Below are positions 46,001 through 57,499 of a DNA stretch of 64,000 nt, piece by piece (the stretch's first letter is position 1; the number at the start of each line of letters is the position of its first letter). The translations under genes and the position numbers were made by a program. Location of the stretch: assembly GCF_003265705.1 (NCBI RefSeq), contig NW_020313168.1:5587862-5651861 (forward strand), read 5' to 3'. The notes below the pieces were generated by a model that saw only the letters and a program-made list of their open reading frames with translations, had not been told where the DNA came from and searched no databases. Source of the stretch: Callorhinus ursinus (Eukaryota; Chordata; Mammalia; Carnivora; Otariidae).

Positions 46001-49000
46001 GTACCATGAGTGGTACAAAGCCCAGAATGGCCAGGTCACTATGCCCAGTCTATGCCTTCCCTGTCAGGAGGCTGGGGGGAAACAAAATTGGGAGCAGGGG
46101 GCTGCTCAGGGACTACGGGCTCAGAACAAGGCAAGTTACCAAATCAGGGTACAGGGCTCCTTTAGACACTGCGTGGATGGCGGCCTCTACCAGGATGGTG
46201 TCAGCATGAGTTCTGCCACATCTGCCCAGGTCCTCCTTTCCTTTTTCCTTGCTTCCCCAAAAGGGCACGTTAAGCCACCCACAGACCTCACAGGGCCCCA
46301 GCCCCAGGCCAACGCCCACCTCTGGGTGGAACTGCTGCTCCGTGCGGGTGTGGCAGTACTGGCAGGCATCTCCGTTCTCACACTTGCCAGGGTCTCCCCA
46401 CTCATCCCCATGTTTTACGTTCGGACACGGAGATGACCTGGTCCAATCAGATGGCAGGGTCAGAGCGACGCAGGAGAGGGAGAGATTAGGAGCTGGGGAA
46501 TGCCAACTAGAGGCCTGTTCAGGATCCCTCTCTGGTCTCCCTGCTTCACAGGGCCAGGCTCACAAAGAGAAAAGATGAGCTACAGAGAGCCTTAATGGAG
46601 CCAGAAGCCAGGCTCTGCTTCTGTGGTGCAGCATGGCTGTTATCAGCAAGAAGGACACTTTCTGTCCCCTTCTGCCAGGTCCTCATGCCAAGTATTTTGC
46701 AGCTCCAGGAGAGCCAGGCTATAGCCAGAACCATACTTCCCACACGATGGCTTGGCCCCGGCAGTTGTCCCTCAGGATCAGAACTGGGGTGGGTCTTAGA
46801 GATGATCTGACCCAAGACCCTCATTTCATAGCAGAGGAGGATCCCAGAGGACTCCCCATCATTCAGCTTATCCTGCTATTCCCCCCCCCTTATACCTGGG
46901 CCCTGCAACCCTGTAATCCCCAGGGCTGGCCTCCCGGCCTCCCTGCGAGCACACTGGAAGCAGCCCCCGCCACAATCCCTTCCCTGCCACCCCTCCCGCC
47001 CATGACTGGCCTGCCTGGGCCAAAGGACCTGTATTTGTGTTTCCGGGGGCTCCGCCGCCGGTCCTTGCTGTTGTGGTAGTAGGGACAGGCATAACCCTGG
47101 CGGCACAACCTCGGGGGCTTCTTGCACGGCTCCGTCTTATAGTTCCCCAGCACATAAGCAGTCTCTACACAAGGGGGCCAGAGGCAGGGGTCAGGCAGGT
47201 GGGGCAGGAGAAGCCACTTGGGAAAGGGTCCAGGAGCTCCGGCCACCTCCTCATGTGCCAATGCCAAGACTGAGACCCAGCAGAGAGGTTAAGAACACCA
47301 TCCCTCACTGGAGACACTCAAGGCTCACAGGATCAAAAAGGGCAACCTCAGGAGGGTCAAGAACACCTTTATATAAACATACCTAAGGGCAAAACGTGTC
47401 TGGGGAATGTCCCCAGAAGTGCCCCCAAATGAAAGGACTGTGGTTGGATGTAAGGTGGGATGAAGAAGTGGTGGTGAGCCAAATCCTTAGGGCAGCTATG
47501 GGCAGGAGAGGAGAGAGGACAAACATCTGGCAGAGGAGGCACAGCCATTTGTGGGGCCACCTTTACCTTGCCACCGTGGCTCCTCACTGAGGATTTTTTC
47601 TATCATGGCATGGCTCGCAGCCCCAGCCGTCTGGCCCTCTATGCTGCCCTCTACTGTGGTCTGGCCGTTCTGCAAGGCCTCCATGGCCTGGAGCTCTCTG
47701 GGAGGAAAGGAGAGGACAGAGAGCGGGGACGGGGCATGAGAGGGGAAGCAGAGTGCCAGCCCCTGCACTCCATCTATGGCAGTCCCCGTGTCAACAGCCA
47801 GGCCCCCACCCTGGCCTACAGCCATCAGCCCAGCATGGCATCCAGCCCACCTGATGTCGTAGACAGGGGAACGGAGGTCATGGGGCCCGTGGGCAAAAGC
47901 ACAGTGCAGGCCGTTTTTGGTGCAGTTGCCTTTTGAGTCTGTCTCGTGGATACAGATTCCAGTTTTGTAGTAGCGCAGGTGGTACCTGCGCTCAGTGTCC
48001 CCTGTGGTCCTGTGCAGGAATGGGCACCTGAAACGTTGCGGGGGGGGTGTCACTCACCTTTGCCCCTGAAGCCTGGGCAATCAGCCCCTGCCCTCCCCTC
48101 CCGTCCCTATTGAAGGCTTTCCCCATGACCCACATGGTGTGCTGACTGAGGAGGCCAGCAGTGATGGGCCCTGCTGCGGTAACAGACCCCCCCCTCCCAC
48201 CACCTGTTGGATGCTGTAGCTTGATGGGGGCCCACCAGGGCCCAGGATTCCCACTTCAGCCTGCTCAGCAAGTCCTCTCAGAGGCTACTTGGCCAGGGCC
48301 CTGGGCTGACTTGAAGAGAAGCTCCAGAGGGGGGCACACTCCTGGGAGCGCAAGTGCTGGCTGGATCTGCAGGGGTCCACAGAGAAACGGCCTGCTCAAA
48401 GCATGGGCGTACCCTCTCATGCCCCAGTGCCTTATTAGGCTGGGGTCAGGGGCCTCAGGGGGTGGGAGGGAATAAGCCTTGTACCTCTGGGAGAAGTGTG
48501 TGCAGGGATGGTTCAGTGAGTTGTACCCACAGACCCCCAGCAGTGCTTCCCATTACCACCTCTGCAAGGCTCAAACAAGCAGGGTCAACAAATGCTCCCT
48601 CTCAGTGATGTCCCCAGGCTTGCCTTTTCTTCTACTTAGCAGAAGAAAAGCCTGTGTAGGGTTTCCCAAAAGTGTGTAAAGAAGAAGGGGCCTCTCCCAA
48701 AGGATGGTGGGGTCTGAGCCCAGGTCCAGGCCACAGGAAGGCAGGCCAGGCTGCAACAGTACTCCCAAAAGCAGCCTCTGGTTGGCTTCTCAGACTCTGC
48801 CTGGCCTATTCTGAGGGCATGTGACTCAGGAGACATGAGGCTCCCCTGAGAGCAGGCTGCAGGGAGGGGAGGGGGAGTACTCACTCGTCGCCCTCCGGGC
48901 AGAGGCCTGTGGCCTCGTCGTACTTGGTGCAGTAGACGTCGGGGCTGTAGTTGAAGGTGCCGTCCCGACGGCGGATGGACCGGCGACGTCTCTGGTTCAC

Positions 49001-49094
49001 GAAGTGCCAGTGGAAGCAGGTGTAGGGCCGGTGCTGAGTGCATTTGTGTTGCACAAAGAGTGGGCACTGCTCCGTGCGGAATTCCTTCAGGTAC
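35834..49094 (-). CDS. UNK: UNK, RING finger protein unkempt homolog (exons 2-16, 5' end outside window)
   Basis: Fifteen - strand exons, all GT-AG with consistent phase: 48885-49094, 47851-48027, 47567-47697, 47029-47164, 46320-46437, 45261-45345, 43710-43852, 43085-43285, 42431-42496, 41763-41937, 40765-40866, 40430-40618, 37631-37812, 36754-37011, 35834-35989. They encode 775 aa plus TGA. With 35 residues from the missing first exon this gives 810 aa, the human length. Residue numbers here assume that. UNK is a cytoplasmic RNA-binding protein that reads UAG and U-rich sequence through tandem CCCH fingers, represses translation and controls early neuronal shape. The start codon and CpG promoter are not in the window; intron 1 is longer than 14.9 kb. 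The exon 5 donor is weak (GTCCTT). Confidence 0.97.
38005..38110 (-). repeat. MIR fragment
   Basis: GCACTTAACTTCTGAGGCTC, CATCCTCATCTGTAAAGTGA and GATCCC match the reverse MIR core. Confidence 0.6.
38355..38740 (+). mobile_element. CAN SINE interrupted by a CAN SINE of opposite orientation (UNK intron 13 by human-length numbering)
   Basis: The outer forward copy begins GGGGCGTGTGGGTGGCTCAG and is flanked by ATCACACAAACAGTA (38340-38354, 38741-38755). A reverse copy (about 38537-38709) sits in its tail. The two form a long inverted repeat. Confidence 0.9.
40130..40345 (+). repeat. MIR
   Basis: GTGCCCAGCACTTCACTCAT, TTATTTCATTTAAGCCTC, AGAGGAAACTAAGAGAGGCT and AGTTTTACCCAGCTAAG. It precedes UNK exon 13 on the opposite strand. 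Confidence 0.7.
42790..42970 (-). repeat. MIR relic
   Basis: Weak MIR pattern (ACCTTCCTGTCTTCGCCTAT, AAAATGGGACGGCCTCAC). Confidence 0.45.
43990..44205 (+). repeat. MIR in UNK intron 7
   Basis: TGTGCACTTACTTTGTACCT, CATTTTACAGATAAGAAAAC, TGAGGCTCAGAGAGGTAAGG and TGGGATTTGAACTCTGATC. Confidence 0.85.
44657..44841 (-). mobile_element. CAN SINE in UNK intron 7
   Basis: Reverse with respect to the window. AAAATTTATTTTTTTT is duplicated at 44642 and 44842. Confidence 0.9.
45261..49094 (-). other. UNK: UNK CCCH zinc-finger region (exons 2-7)
   Basis: Exon 2 opens with a CCCH finger at C45, C53, C61 and H65, and then begins the next one (CTKYDEATGLCPEGDE). Exon 3 completes it (CPFLH) and adds CIHETDSKGNCTKNGLHCAFAH-type spacing. 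Exon 5 carries KTEPCKKPPRLC...CPYYH. Exons 5 and 6 together form a finger ending CQYCH, and exon 7 carries KCNDMQQSG...CAFAH. All metal ligands that I could check are present. In the family these fingers form two clusters that bind RNA. Confidence 0.9.
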
Positions 49095-50494
49095 CTGCAG
49101 GGAGAGCCCCCACGCAGGGTGGGCCAGGAGCAGAGACTTAAGCCCCTTGCTTCCCAGCATGAAATTAGCCACCAAGTCCTCTGAGGGCCCTACTCTGAGG
49201 TGCTAGTTCCATTAGGACACCAGAAGAGGCCCAGAGCTAAGGGTGGACCTCAGCATCCAGACCCTTCCCGGTACCCAGATCCCAAGCCAGCCTGAAGAGC
49301 AAGAACCGTAGACCTCAGCAGTCAGCTGTCTGCCATGGCAGCCGGTGGAGGGCTTAACCAGTGGCTTAGTTCTGAGCCCTCCCTGAGGTTTCCCAGGCCA
49401 AACAGCTGATCACAGGCAAAGGGCTGCAAACAAGAGCATGAGGAACCTCTCCCAAACTCCTGGAGGGTCCTCTGCTGCCCAGGTCTGCCTGCCAATCCCT
49501 GGGGGTCTCAGTTCCAGGAGCAGGGCTGGGGCTCCAGGCTGTGGGCTGGGGAGGCTGCTGCTTTGGAACTGAAAGCCCAAGTCACAAGGCGTTCCTCTGA
49601 ACTACTGAGTCAGAAAATTATTGTCCGACTTCCTCCCAGAGACACTTCCTAGCACTACACAGGTTAGTGCCTGGGAAGGAGCTCCTTTTACAGAAGCATC
49701 TGAAGAGACTCTCCCTCCCAGCCTTGCCTGCCCCCAGTGGTCTCACAACTGCATACCTGCAGCAGCTGGGGCTGTTTACGTCCTGCCTAACCTGGGGATT
49801 TGGGGGCACTGTCCTTCTGGCCTCCTCCCAACCTTTGTCCCTCTACTCTGCATGTAATAGCCAAGAGACCCCAACACAGCACTCTCCCATGAACCACCCA
49901 GTGGAGGGCCCCAGACCCACTTACCCCCTTACAGAACATGCCATCCGTGTTTTTGCTCACTCTATGTGTCCAGGTGGAGGGTGTCTTAGACTTGGGAGCC
50001 CCTACACAGCAGGGACAGGCAGGCAGCGCAGTTCTCTTTATTCATTCCCTTAAGCCCTAACAGTGCAGGCAACAAATGGCTCAACAGAGGGCATTTGATG
50101 CCAGCAATGAGGATGATTCCAGAAGGCACAGAAGAGCGTGTGCAGAAGGGGGCAAAGAGGGAACAACCACCTGACCTGAAGTAACTGTCCGGGCTTGGAG
50201 CAGCACCTGAAGCTAGAAGGCATGGGCCAAAAGTGAGAGGATGTAGCTCATGCCAGGATACTTGAGGCCTTACTAGTCTGGGCATATACAAGGTGTAGGG
50301 ACAGGTAGGTTGAGGGCTGAGACTTTCCAGACAAGTTTTCTTTACTGCTAATGAAAAGTGCTAAAAAAAATCCTCTCCACCTTAAAGTATGGAGAAGTGT
50401 CCAGGTGTATGTACGGGCCAAGGGGAGCTAGAGCTGGGTGCTCCCTGAGGAATACAAATAAAGGTTTAAGGGGCAGTGAAACTTCCAAACAGAG

Positions 50495-50640
50495 TCTGCT
50501 GTTCATTCAGCACATATTTATTGAGCCTCTACCAAGTGCAGGCACAGTGGCAGGCACTGAGGACCCTAATGAAGAAGCACGTCCTTGCCCTTGGAAGCCC
50601 ATACTTTCATGGGAGAGACATAAAAGTAACAGGCAGAATC
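50495..50640 (+). repeat. Ancient MIR/L2-class repeat fragment
   Basis: TTCATTCAGCACATATTTAT, GAGCCTCTACCAAGTGCAGG, CAGTGGCAGGCACTGAGG, and GTCCTTGCCCTTGGAAGCCC. Same family as the piece at 1268. Confidence 0.5.
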
Positions 50641-51249
50641 AATCAAGTGTGGAAAAGGTTATAAAGGAGGTTTGCTGAGGGTTCCTTGGGAACCCAGAGC
50701 ATGGGGCCCAGGCTGGGAGAGGAAGGGAAATGAGGAGGTGCTGGTGGGTGGAAGAATGGGGAAGGATGTTTTAGGCAAAGGGCTAAGTATGAACTTAGTA
50801 TGTCTAGGTCCAAGAGTTCCAAGTACTTTTGTGGGATGTGAGTGGGGTACAGAGGAACTGGAAAGGGGAAAGCAGGATAAGGTGAGGTGCAGGAGGAGCC
50901 AAACTGCAGGGACATCACCTCTGCGTCCCAGGTACATTTGGAGACACCAGGCAGAAATCTAGAAGTCTCCCTAGGGCCTGATGTTCTCCTGTCCCTTTTG
51001 GCACTGGAACACAGGGTCTTTCCGTCTGGTTAGACAGAAAGCTGTACCTCGTGCTGCACACATGTCCCAAACCCTGGCACTGAGATGGGACACCCATCCT
51101 CCAAACTACTAGGCGGATCCCTCCTGGGCAGCACAGACTCCCTCTGACTCTGGACCCACTAGGAGACTAACTCAGGAGGTAAGAGGTGGAAAATGGGAGA
51201 GGAGGAAGCAGAGTCCAGAGCCAGGAGCAGAGAAGATTGAACAGTGGTT

Positions 51250-51407
51250 AGGATTGTCAGATTAAACATGGGACACCCAGTTAAATCGGAATTTCAGATA
51301 AACCAAGTATTTCATGGGGCATACTGATAATAAAAATGTATCCATTATTTGAAATTCCAATCTAACTGGCATCCTGTATTTTTATTTGTTAAATCTGCCA
51401 ACTCTGA
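51250..51407. repeat. Palindromic MITE-like repeat
   Basis: The left arm (GTCAGATTAAACATGGGACA, CCCAGTTAAATCGGAATTTC) is answered by an inverted right arm (GAAATTCCAATCTAACTGGC, ATCCTGTATTTTTATTTGTT, AAATCTGCC). The whole could fold into one hairpin of about 155 bases. It matches a common ancient mammalian palindromic repeat whose name I cannot give with confidence. Confidence 0.65.
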
Positions 51408-51639
51408 GTGGTGCCTGTTTGCTTGGTATCAGTGCCTCAGTAAAAAAAACCAGGAGGCAGCCAGGGGAAGTCACCCTGACTTCGGGCATAGTCTGTTCTC
51501 TTGGAGAAGGAGCGTCTCGGCAAGCCTGCTTGCTTGGAGCAGCCATGTCCACAGTGCCACACGCAAATACCAGGGCTCCACAAGGACTCTGGCTGGCAGG
51601 GATGCCACAGAGGAGGACAGACATCAGGCAACAAATTAT

Positions 51640-52200
51640 CTCACTTTAAGTCGTAGGTCAGGGACTTGGTACTTTGCTTCCAGTCTCTCCCTTGTCCAAT
51701 TTATACTACACTGCACTTGTTTATTCTTCCTAGAGCCCAAATTTAATTCTCACTTTCTTAAAAGTCTTTAGCTTCCCCCAGTAGCTCCAGATAAGCACCA
51801 ACCATTCTGCCTGGCATTCCAGGCCCTAAACATCTAGCCCAATACTTTTTTTCCAGCCTTAATTCCCTTGATTCCTCTCCATTCCAGCTGCTAAAACTGG
51901 AGTCCTTGTTGACTTGCAAATAGATCTTTAACTTCCCTTTGTTTATGTCCGCTTCCTTACTTGTAGAAATCTTTCGAGGCTGAATTCAATGGTAATAAAT
52001 CTGATGCCACCACCTCCACGTTGCCTTCCTTGACTTCCACCCATCCTCCCCTTTCTGCCCTTGCCCCTAGTTAAAAGATAATCTCTAAGTTTTGCCAGCA
52101 TGTTCTCTAGACATTTTTATAGCCTTTATCCTGCAATGCATATTAATAATCTGTACATTTTTCTCTACTACTAGATTATAAAATCCTTGACAGCAAGTAA
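51640..52200 (+). repeat. L2-like LINE fragment
   Basis: CT-rich single-copy-looking sequence with L2 3'-end phrases such as ATTCTGCCTGGCATTCCAGG and CACGTTGCCTTCCTTGACTT. Eroded, and the boundaries are soft. Confidence 0.45.
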
Positions 52201-54162
52201 GAACTGAATACAGTTTGCTGAATGATTATAAGAAATGAAGTCACAGTAGGGCAAAGCCCACAAAGCAATACTGACAGTTTTATGATGCCACCAGCAGGCA
52301 GAGCATTGAGAGGTGAAAGCCTAATCCCTATTCCTTGTGAAAAGTACCACACAGCAGGAAACCTGTAACTCAGCAGATAGGGCAGAGTGTCCTGCAGAAA
52401 AGCCCCTCATGAGAGAAGGGGCTGAGTGACCAAATTTACGCAAGCAGAGAGCCCACTTTTAACCAACTGCAATCAGAGGAGAGAAATTTCTACCTTTTGC
52501 TAAAATCATGAATGGAACTGTACCATCTGCTACCTAGGAACCAAAATGTTCAGAATTTCCCATTCTCCCTCTTCCACTTGACCCTCTGCTAACAGGCAAT
52601 ACAGTGCCCAGAAGGCGAGGACAAAACCACTTAGAAATCACTTTCTATTTTCATGGATTGAAATTCAACAAATTTTCAGTGGACAGGCACAACTGTCACT
52701 GTTAAGCTCCAATCCATCGCTTTCATCTTAAGGCTTTGAAAGTTCATGATTTAAGAAACTAAATAGGTTGAAATTCACTCTTTAATTCAACCAGGTCTCA
52801 GGAAACCCAAGAAGTCCTGGGGTCTGAGGAGGGAAAACACACCAACTACTCACTCCCCCCCCCCCTCCAAACTCTGGGGAAGGCACAAGGGCCACACAAC
52901 TAAGTTCTTCACACTCCCATCTCCCAGGAATACCTGCACTCAAGAATAGAAGCCAGTAACATAGAATAGTTTCAGACTGCAAGGCCTTGGTGAGCTACTA
53001 TGGCCAGAATGAGTCCAGAAACCACAGAGGCCCTGGGCAAGTAAGAGCTCTGTCAGAGAAAGCCACGCCTTCAACCGGAAGAAGGGATGGATACTTGATT
53101 GCTCAGAGTTTCTTCACCTTTACTAAGCAGCGCCTTCATGTCTGCCCCACGGCTGAGCTTAAACCAAAGCTACCTTTCACTCCTTTTCAGGACATCACAT
53201 TAATTATCCTAGCAATGGTTTATTTGTAAATGTAAAAGATTATTATGAAAGTCACACGCCCACTTACAAAAATTTTGAAAAATGAAGAAAAGGGCAGAAT
53301 CGCCCTTAATCCCGTCACTAATGTTAGTGTTTTGGTAAATTTTCTCTTGGTATTTTTACAGAGATATAATCATAATGTACCTATCATATTGCTAAACTGC
53401 TTTACATAACTATTAACTTTTCCCTAAAAACTTTTAAAATCAAGTATATGCAACCACATTTAAAAAAAATCAAATGAACTTTCAACATTTATTGGATTAT
53501 TTTTATTTTCCAACACTCAACAGCAAAAAGCAGGCTATTGGAAATCTAAATTCAATCACTTGCCCCACTAACAGTGATAGCACATAAGGGATTAACAATA
53601 AATTCAGTAAGTTACATCACCCTGAAGGAGGTGTTAAATCAAGTTCTAAACTGCTACCAGTTCAATTTCCAGCTAAACTTTAAATCCTATTCCAAGCTGT
53701 CTTACTTAAAAGATTTATCAGTTTGGGTGTTTCACTCTCTTCTGGGGAGAAGTGTGAAGAGAATTTAAACAAACTGAATGAACAGAAAAGTATCAGAGCT
53801 AACAGAAAAACTAAGGTTAGAGGCAATGGGGAGAAAGGAGCTGGTATTCTAATCTGTATCTAGTCCCCCACGGATTCCAGAATAGTGTCACATGACCTCA
53901 CTCTGACTCCACCTGCCCTGCTGCCACTTCCCCAACAACAAACCAGACTCTAGAGCAGGGTTGGCAAACTTTTCCTATAAAGGACCAGTTAGTATTTTAG
54001 ACTTTGAGGGCCAAGAGGCCAAATTGAGAATAATATGTACTTACAGAACAAAACAAACGTCCACATTTTTTTTAATTGATGAAATTCAAAATCTAGTAAT
54101 TGGCTACAATTTTTGTAGAGGTTCTACTAATAAGATCAGATTTGGGGGATGGGATAACATTT

Positions 54163-54356
54163 TTTTTTTAAGATTTTATTTATGCATTTTACAGGCAGAG
54201 ACGCAGCGAGAGAGGGAACACAAGCAGGGGAGCGGGAGAGAGAGAAGCAGGTTCCCCACCGAGCAGGGAGCCCAATGCGGGGCTCGATCCCAGGACCCTG
54301 GGATCATGACCTGAGCCCAAGGCAGATGCTTAACGACTGAGCCACCCAGGCGCCCT
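54163..54356 (-). mobile_element. CAN SINE inside the Charlie fossil
   Basis: Reverse SINEC flanked by GGGATAACATTT at 54151-54162 and 54357-54368. Confidence 0.93.
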
Positions 54357-54769
54357 GGGATAACATTTGTAAAGGTCAGGTCCCTTTCATCAAATTGATT
54401 ACAAATGTTCATCTGTTCATGCAGATTCTATAATCAAATTTTACAGATTTCATCTTTGAAAATGTCTTTCACATCTTTGAAAATGATAGGTACTGCCAAA
54501 TGCTGTTATCATTCCACAAGCATGATTTTAATTGAGCACATTCTTCTCTTAGAAGACATCTATAGAATTCTATTAGTCTTGATAGTTGCCTTTTAATCGC
54601 TTCCAATTGAAGATTTGGAGTGGTATAAACTCCTTAGTTGCACAGGTAAATAGATTTGAAATAAGGAAATTTCTTTTGCATTCACATCAAGCAGCAAAAT
54701 CACTACTAGAACTGTAGTTTGTGTTTAGAAATCATATCCACAGTAACTTTGTGTAGGAATGGAGTCTTG

Positions 54770-54992
54770 CCTTTAATTTTATTTTGTTAATCACCATACA
54801 TCATTAGTTTTTGATTCAGTGTTCCACGATTCATTGTTTGCATATAACACCCAGTGCACCATTCAACACATGCCCTCTTTAATACCCAACACCAGACTAA
54901 CCCCCCCAACCCCCCTCCCCTCTAGAACCCTGTTTGTTTCTCAGGGTCCATAGTCTCTCATGGTTTGTCTCCCCGTTTTAACTTTTGACAGG
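54770..54992 (-). mobile_element. Carnivore L1 3' UTR fragment
   Basis: Reverse-orientation end of a carnivoran L1. The characteristic tail about a first nucleotide of ATCACCATACATCATTAG and TGTTCCACGATTCATTG, followed by the CCCAACCCCCCTCCCCT tract, is seen from 54793 on. 5'-truncated, inserted in the Charlie fossil. Confidence 0.7.
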
Positions 54993-55022
54993 ACACAGGA
55001 AGTGTATAAAGTAGTTTGACAC

Positions 55023-55212
55023 GGGGCGCCTGGGTGGCTCAGTCGTTAAGTGTCTGCCTTCAGCTCAGGTCATGATCCCAGGGTCCTGGGATCAAGCCCC
55101 GCATCGGGCTTCCTGCTCGGCAGGGAGCCTGCTTCTCCCTCTCCCACTCCCCCTGCTGTATTCCTCCTCTCGCTCGCTGTCAAATAAATAAAATCTTAAA
55201 AAAAAAAAAAAA
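55023..55212 (+). mobile_element. CAN SINE inside the Charlie fossil (first of a stacked pair)
   Basis: Forward SINEC flanked by AAGTAGTTTGACAC at 55009-55022 and again at 55213-55226. Confidence 0.93.
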
Positions 55213-55228
55213 AAGTAGTTTGACACAT

Positions 55229-55414
55229 GGGGCGCCTGGGTGGCTCAGATGGTTAAGCGTCTGCCTTCGGCTCAGGTCATGATCCCAGAGTCCTGGGATC
55301 GAGCCCCGCATCAGGCTCCCTGCTTGGCGGGGAGCCTGCTTCTCCCTCTCCCTCTACTGTTCCCCCTGCTTGTGCTCTCTCACTCTATCAAATAAATAAA
55401 AATCTTAAAAAAAA
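55229..55414 (+). mobile_element. CAN SINE inside the Charlie fossil (second of a stacked pair)
   Basis: Forward SINEC starting 3 bases after the second target copy. A third copy, AGAGTTTGACAC, follows at 55415-55426. Confidence 0.93.
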
Positions 55415-55494
55415 AGAGTTTGACACGACTTATGATTCAAATATGTGTTGTCAAAATGACTACAATTTAAGGTTTGCAAAGAAGCTGTCTTGTA

Positions 55495-55698
55495 GGGGCG
55501 CCTGGGTGGTTCAGTTGGTTAAGCGACTGCCTTCGGCTCAGGTCGTGATCCTGGAGTCCCAGGATCGAGTCCCGCATCGGCCTCCCTGCTCAGCAGGGAG
55601 TCTGCTTCTCCCTCTGACCCTCCCCCTCTCATGTGCTCTCTCTCTCATTCTCTCTCTCAAATAAATAAAATCTTTAAAAAAAAAAACATTAAAAAAAA
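55495..55698 (+). mobile_element. CAN SINE inside the Charlie fossil
   Basis: Forward SINEC flanked by AAGCTGTCTTGTA at 55482-55494 and 55699-55711. Confidence 0.93.
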
Positions 55699-56319
55699 AA
55701 GCTGTCTTGTAATTTTAGGCTGAAGTCTTTAAGAAACCTTATCAAGTCTACAGCAAAAGCCAATTTCCAAAGTTATTCAGCATTCAAGAATAGTGGTTGA
55801 GAATGATTCTTCTCATTCAGAAAAATTTCAACGTCAGCCCTGAACTCAGAAAATTACAAGAAAACTTTACCACTGCTAAGCCATCAAACTATTGTGTAGT
55901 AGGGCATGCCAGAATATTCAGCTTCTCTAACAAAAATTAATGGAATTGATTCTTATGGTGAAGTCCACATGAGGGAGTGAAGTTCATTGCTGATTCTAAC
56001 AGTTCAATAACACAATGGATTCAAAAATTTTTCTGCAAAGTACCTGCTGATGAATAATACAATGAATAACCACAGGCTTTAAACCTTACATTTTCGTAAG
56101 CTTTGTAAATTTGTCCAGTTAAATCTTTTTCTGCTCCACACACATATTCTTACCATCATCAGCTGTAACAGGTATTAGCAGATCATACATCAGGTTGTAC
56201 TGAGTTTTTCCTTAACTTTTTTGAAAATATTCTCAGCTATCATTATTTTAAGTAGACTATTCATTGATGGTAATTCTTAAGTCATTTCAAATGAGGCACT
56301 GATTCCATGAAGAAACCAA

Positions 56320-57083
56320 CTAAACAGTAACAGTGGCATCTGTTGACTCATCAAGAGCCCAAGGAAAACCTACATAAAATAATTTGCCTGGTATTTTGAC
56401 TACTGCTATTCTTCCCAAGGACTTCCACATTTTGAGAAGTTGTTCTTGACGAAAGGCTAACACTTTTAAACAAGTCTGCTCAGGACACATTTCTTCAGCT
56501 GCTGCAATCACACACAATGTAATTCATTCAGTATCGTCAGTATTGGTAAATGGCTTTCCTTGCTCAGCTAATCAATGAGCCACTGGAGAAACTTAATCCA
56601 GTCACAGCCTCATTTTCCTTATTGTGAAGAAATTCTGCTGTGATGAAACAGTCCCTTTAAGATTTCTAATTTTTCCGGGGCACCTGGGTGGCTCAGTCGG
56701 TTAAGCATCTGCCTTCGGCTCAGGTTACGATCCCAGGGTCCTGGGTTCAAGCCCTGCATCAGGCTCCCTGCTCCACGGGAAGCCTACTTCTCTCCCTCTC
56801 CCACTCCCCCTGCTTGTGTTCCCTCTCTCACTGTGTCTGTCAAATAAATAAATCTTAAAAAAAAAAAATAAGATTTCTAATTTTTCCAACCATTTCCTTC
56901 CTGTGCGTTGGGGTTATCATGACAACTCTTTTGTCCGGTAATGTTGATGGGTCTTCTCACAGCACAGCTCTTACTAAAGATAGCTTTGCTACCTAATTTG
57001 ACAACAAAAGAATTCACACTCCAACGTGCCCTTAAAACATGACATTCCAAGTCCATTTTTCTCTTCCTCACCTGTCCTGACAT
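56320..57083 (-). pseudogene. hAT-Charlie transposase remnant
   Basis: On the - strand, translation from 57083 starts MSGQVRKRKMDLECHVLRA, resembling the N-terminus of Charlie-type transposases and of the domesticated copies derived from them. After a SINE insertion (56677-56869), a second open piece (56517-56320) contains FPWALDESTD at about 56367-56338, the hAT catalytic-core signature including the conserved Asp. The frame is broken by stops, shifts and the SINE, so it cannot encode a working enzyme. Confidence 0.75.
56677..56869 (+). mobile_element. CAN SINE interrupting the transposase remnant
   Basis: Forward SINEC flanked by AAGATTTCTAATTTTTCC at 56659-56676 and 56870-56887, an exact 18-bp duplication. 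It lies between the N-terminal and catalytic relics. Confidence 0.94.
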
Positions 57084-57499
57084 GATTGGTGGGCACCGGT
57101 AATAAGAAATAAATAAAACATTGTGGTGTGCTAATACACACAGCACTGGAAACACTGTCAAGTTGTAAGGGTGTCCTTGCCATGTGTACACTGAACAGCA
57201 ATACCAAGCGAGGAGAGTGCCACGTACGGTCTCTGTCACGATATGGAATCCTACAGTTACAGTGCAAAAACAGCTAGACAATATGTAAACCAATGGGGGA
57301 GGGTTCCATCAAAGCTTTATTTATGGATTCTGAAATGTGAATTTCATATAATTTTCATGCGTCATGAAACAGTATCGATTCTTTTTCAACCGTTAAAAAT
57401 GTAAAAGCCATTTTTAGCTCACAGGCCAAAGGCAGGTGGCAGGCTGCATCTGGCATTACAAGCTGTAGTCTGCCGACCTCTGCTCTGAAGAGTTGGTAT

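Larger units (their letters stand above)
53956..57482 (-). mobile_element. hAT-Charlie DNA transposon fossil with nested insertions
   Basis: The ends are inverted: the left begins CAGGGTTGGCAAACTTTT, and the right, read on the other strand, begins CAGAGGTCGGCAGACTAC. Both match the widespread mammalian hAT-Charlie terminus. The flanks are an 8-bp target duplication, CTCTAGAG (53948-53955) and CTCTGAAG (57483-57490), 6 of 8 equal. The left copy fits the NTCTAGAN preference of Charlie elements. The transposase relics read on the - strand. Removing five SINEs and one L1 tail leaves about 2.3 kb. No intact ORF remains. Confidence 0.85.
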
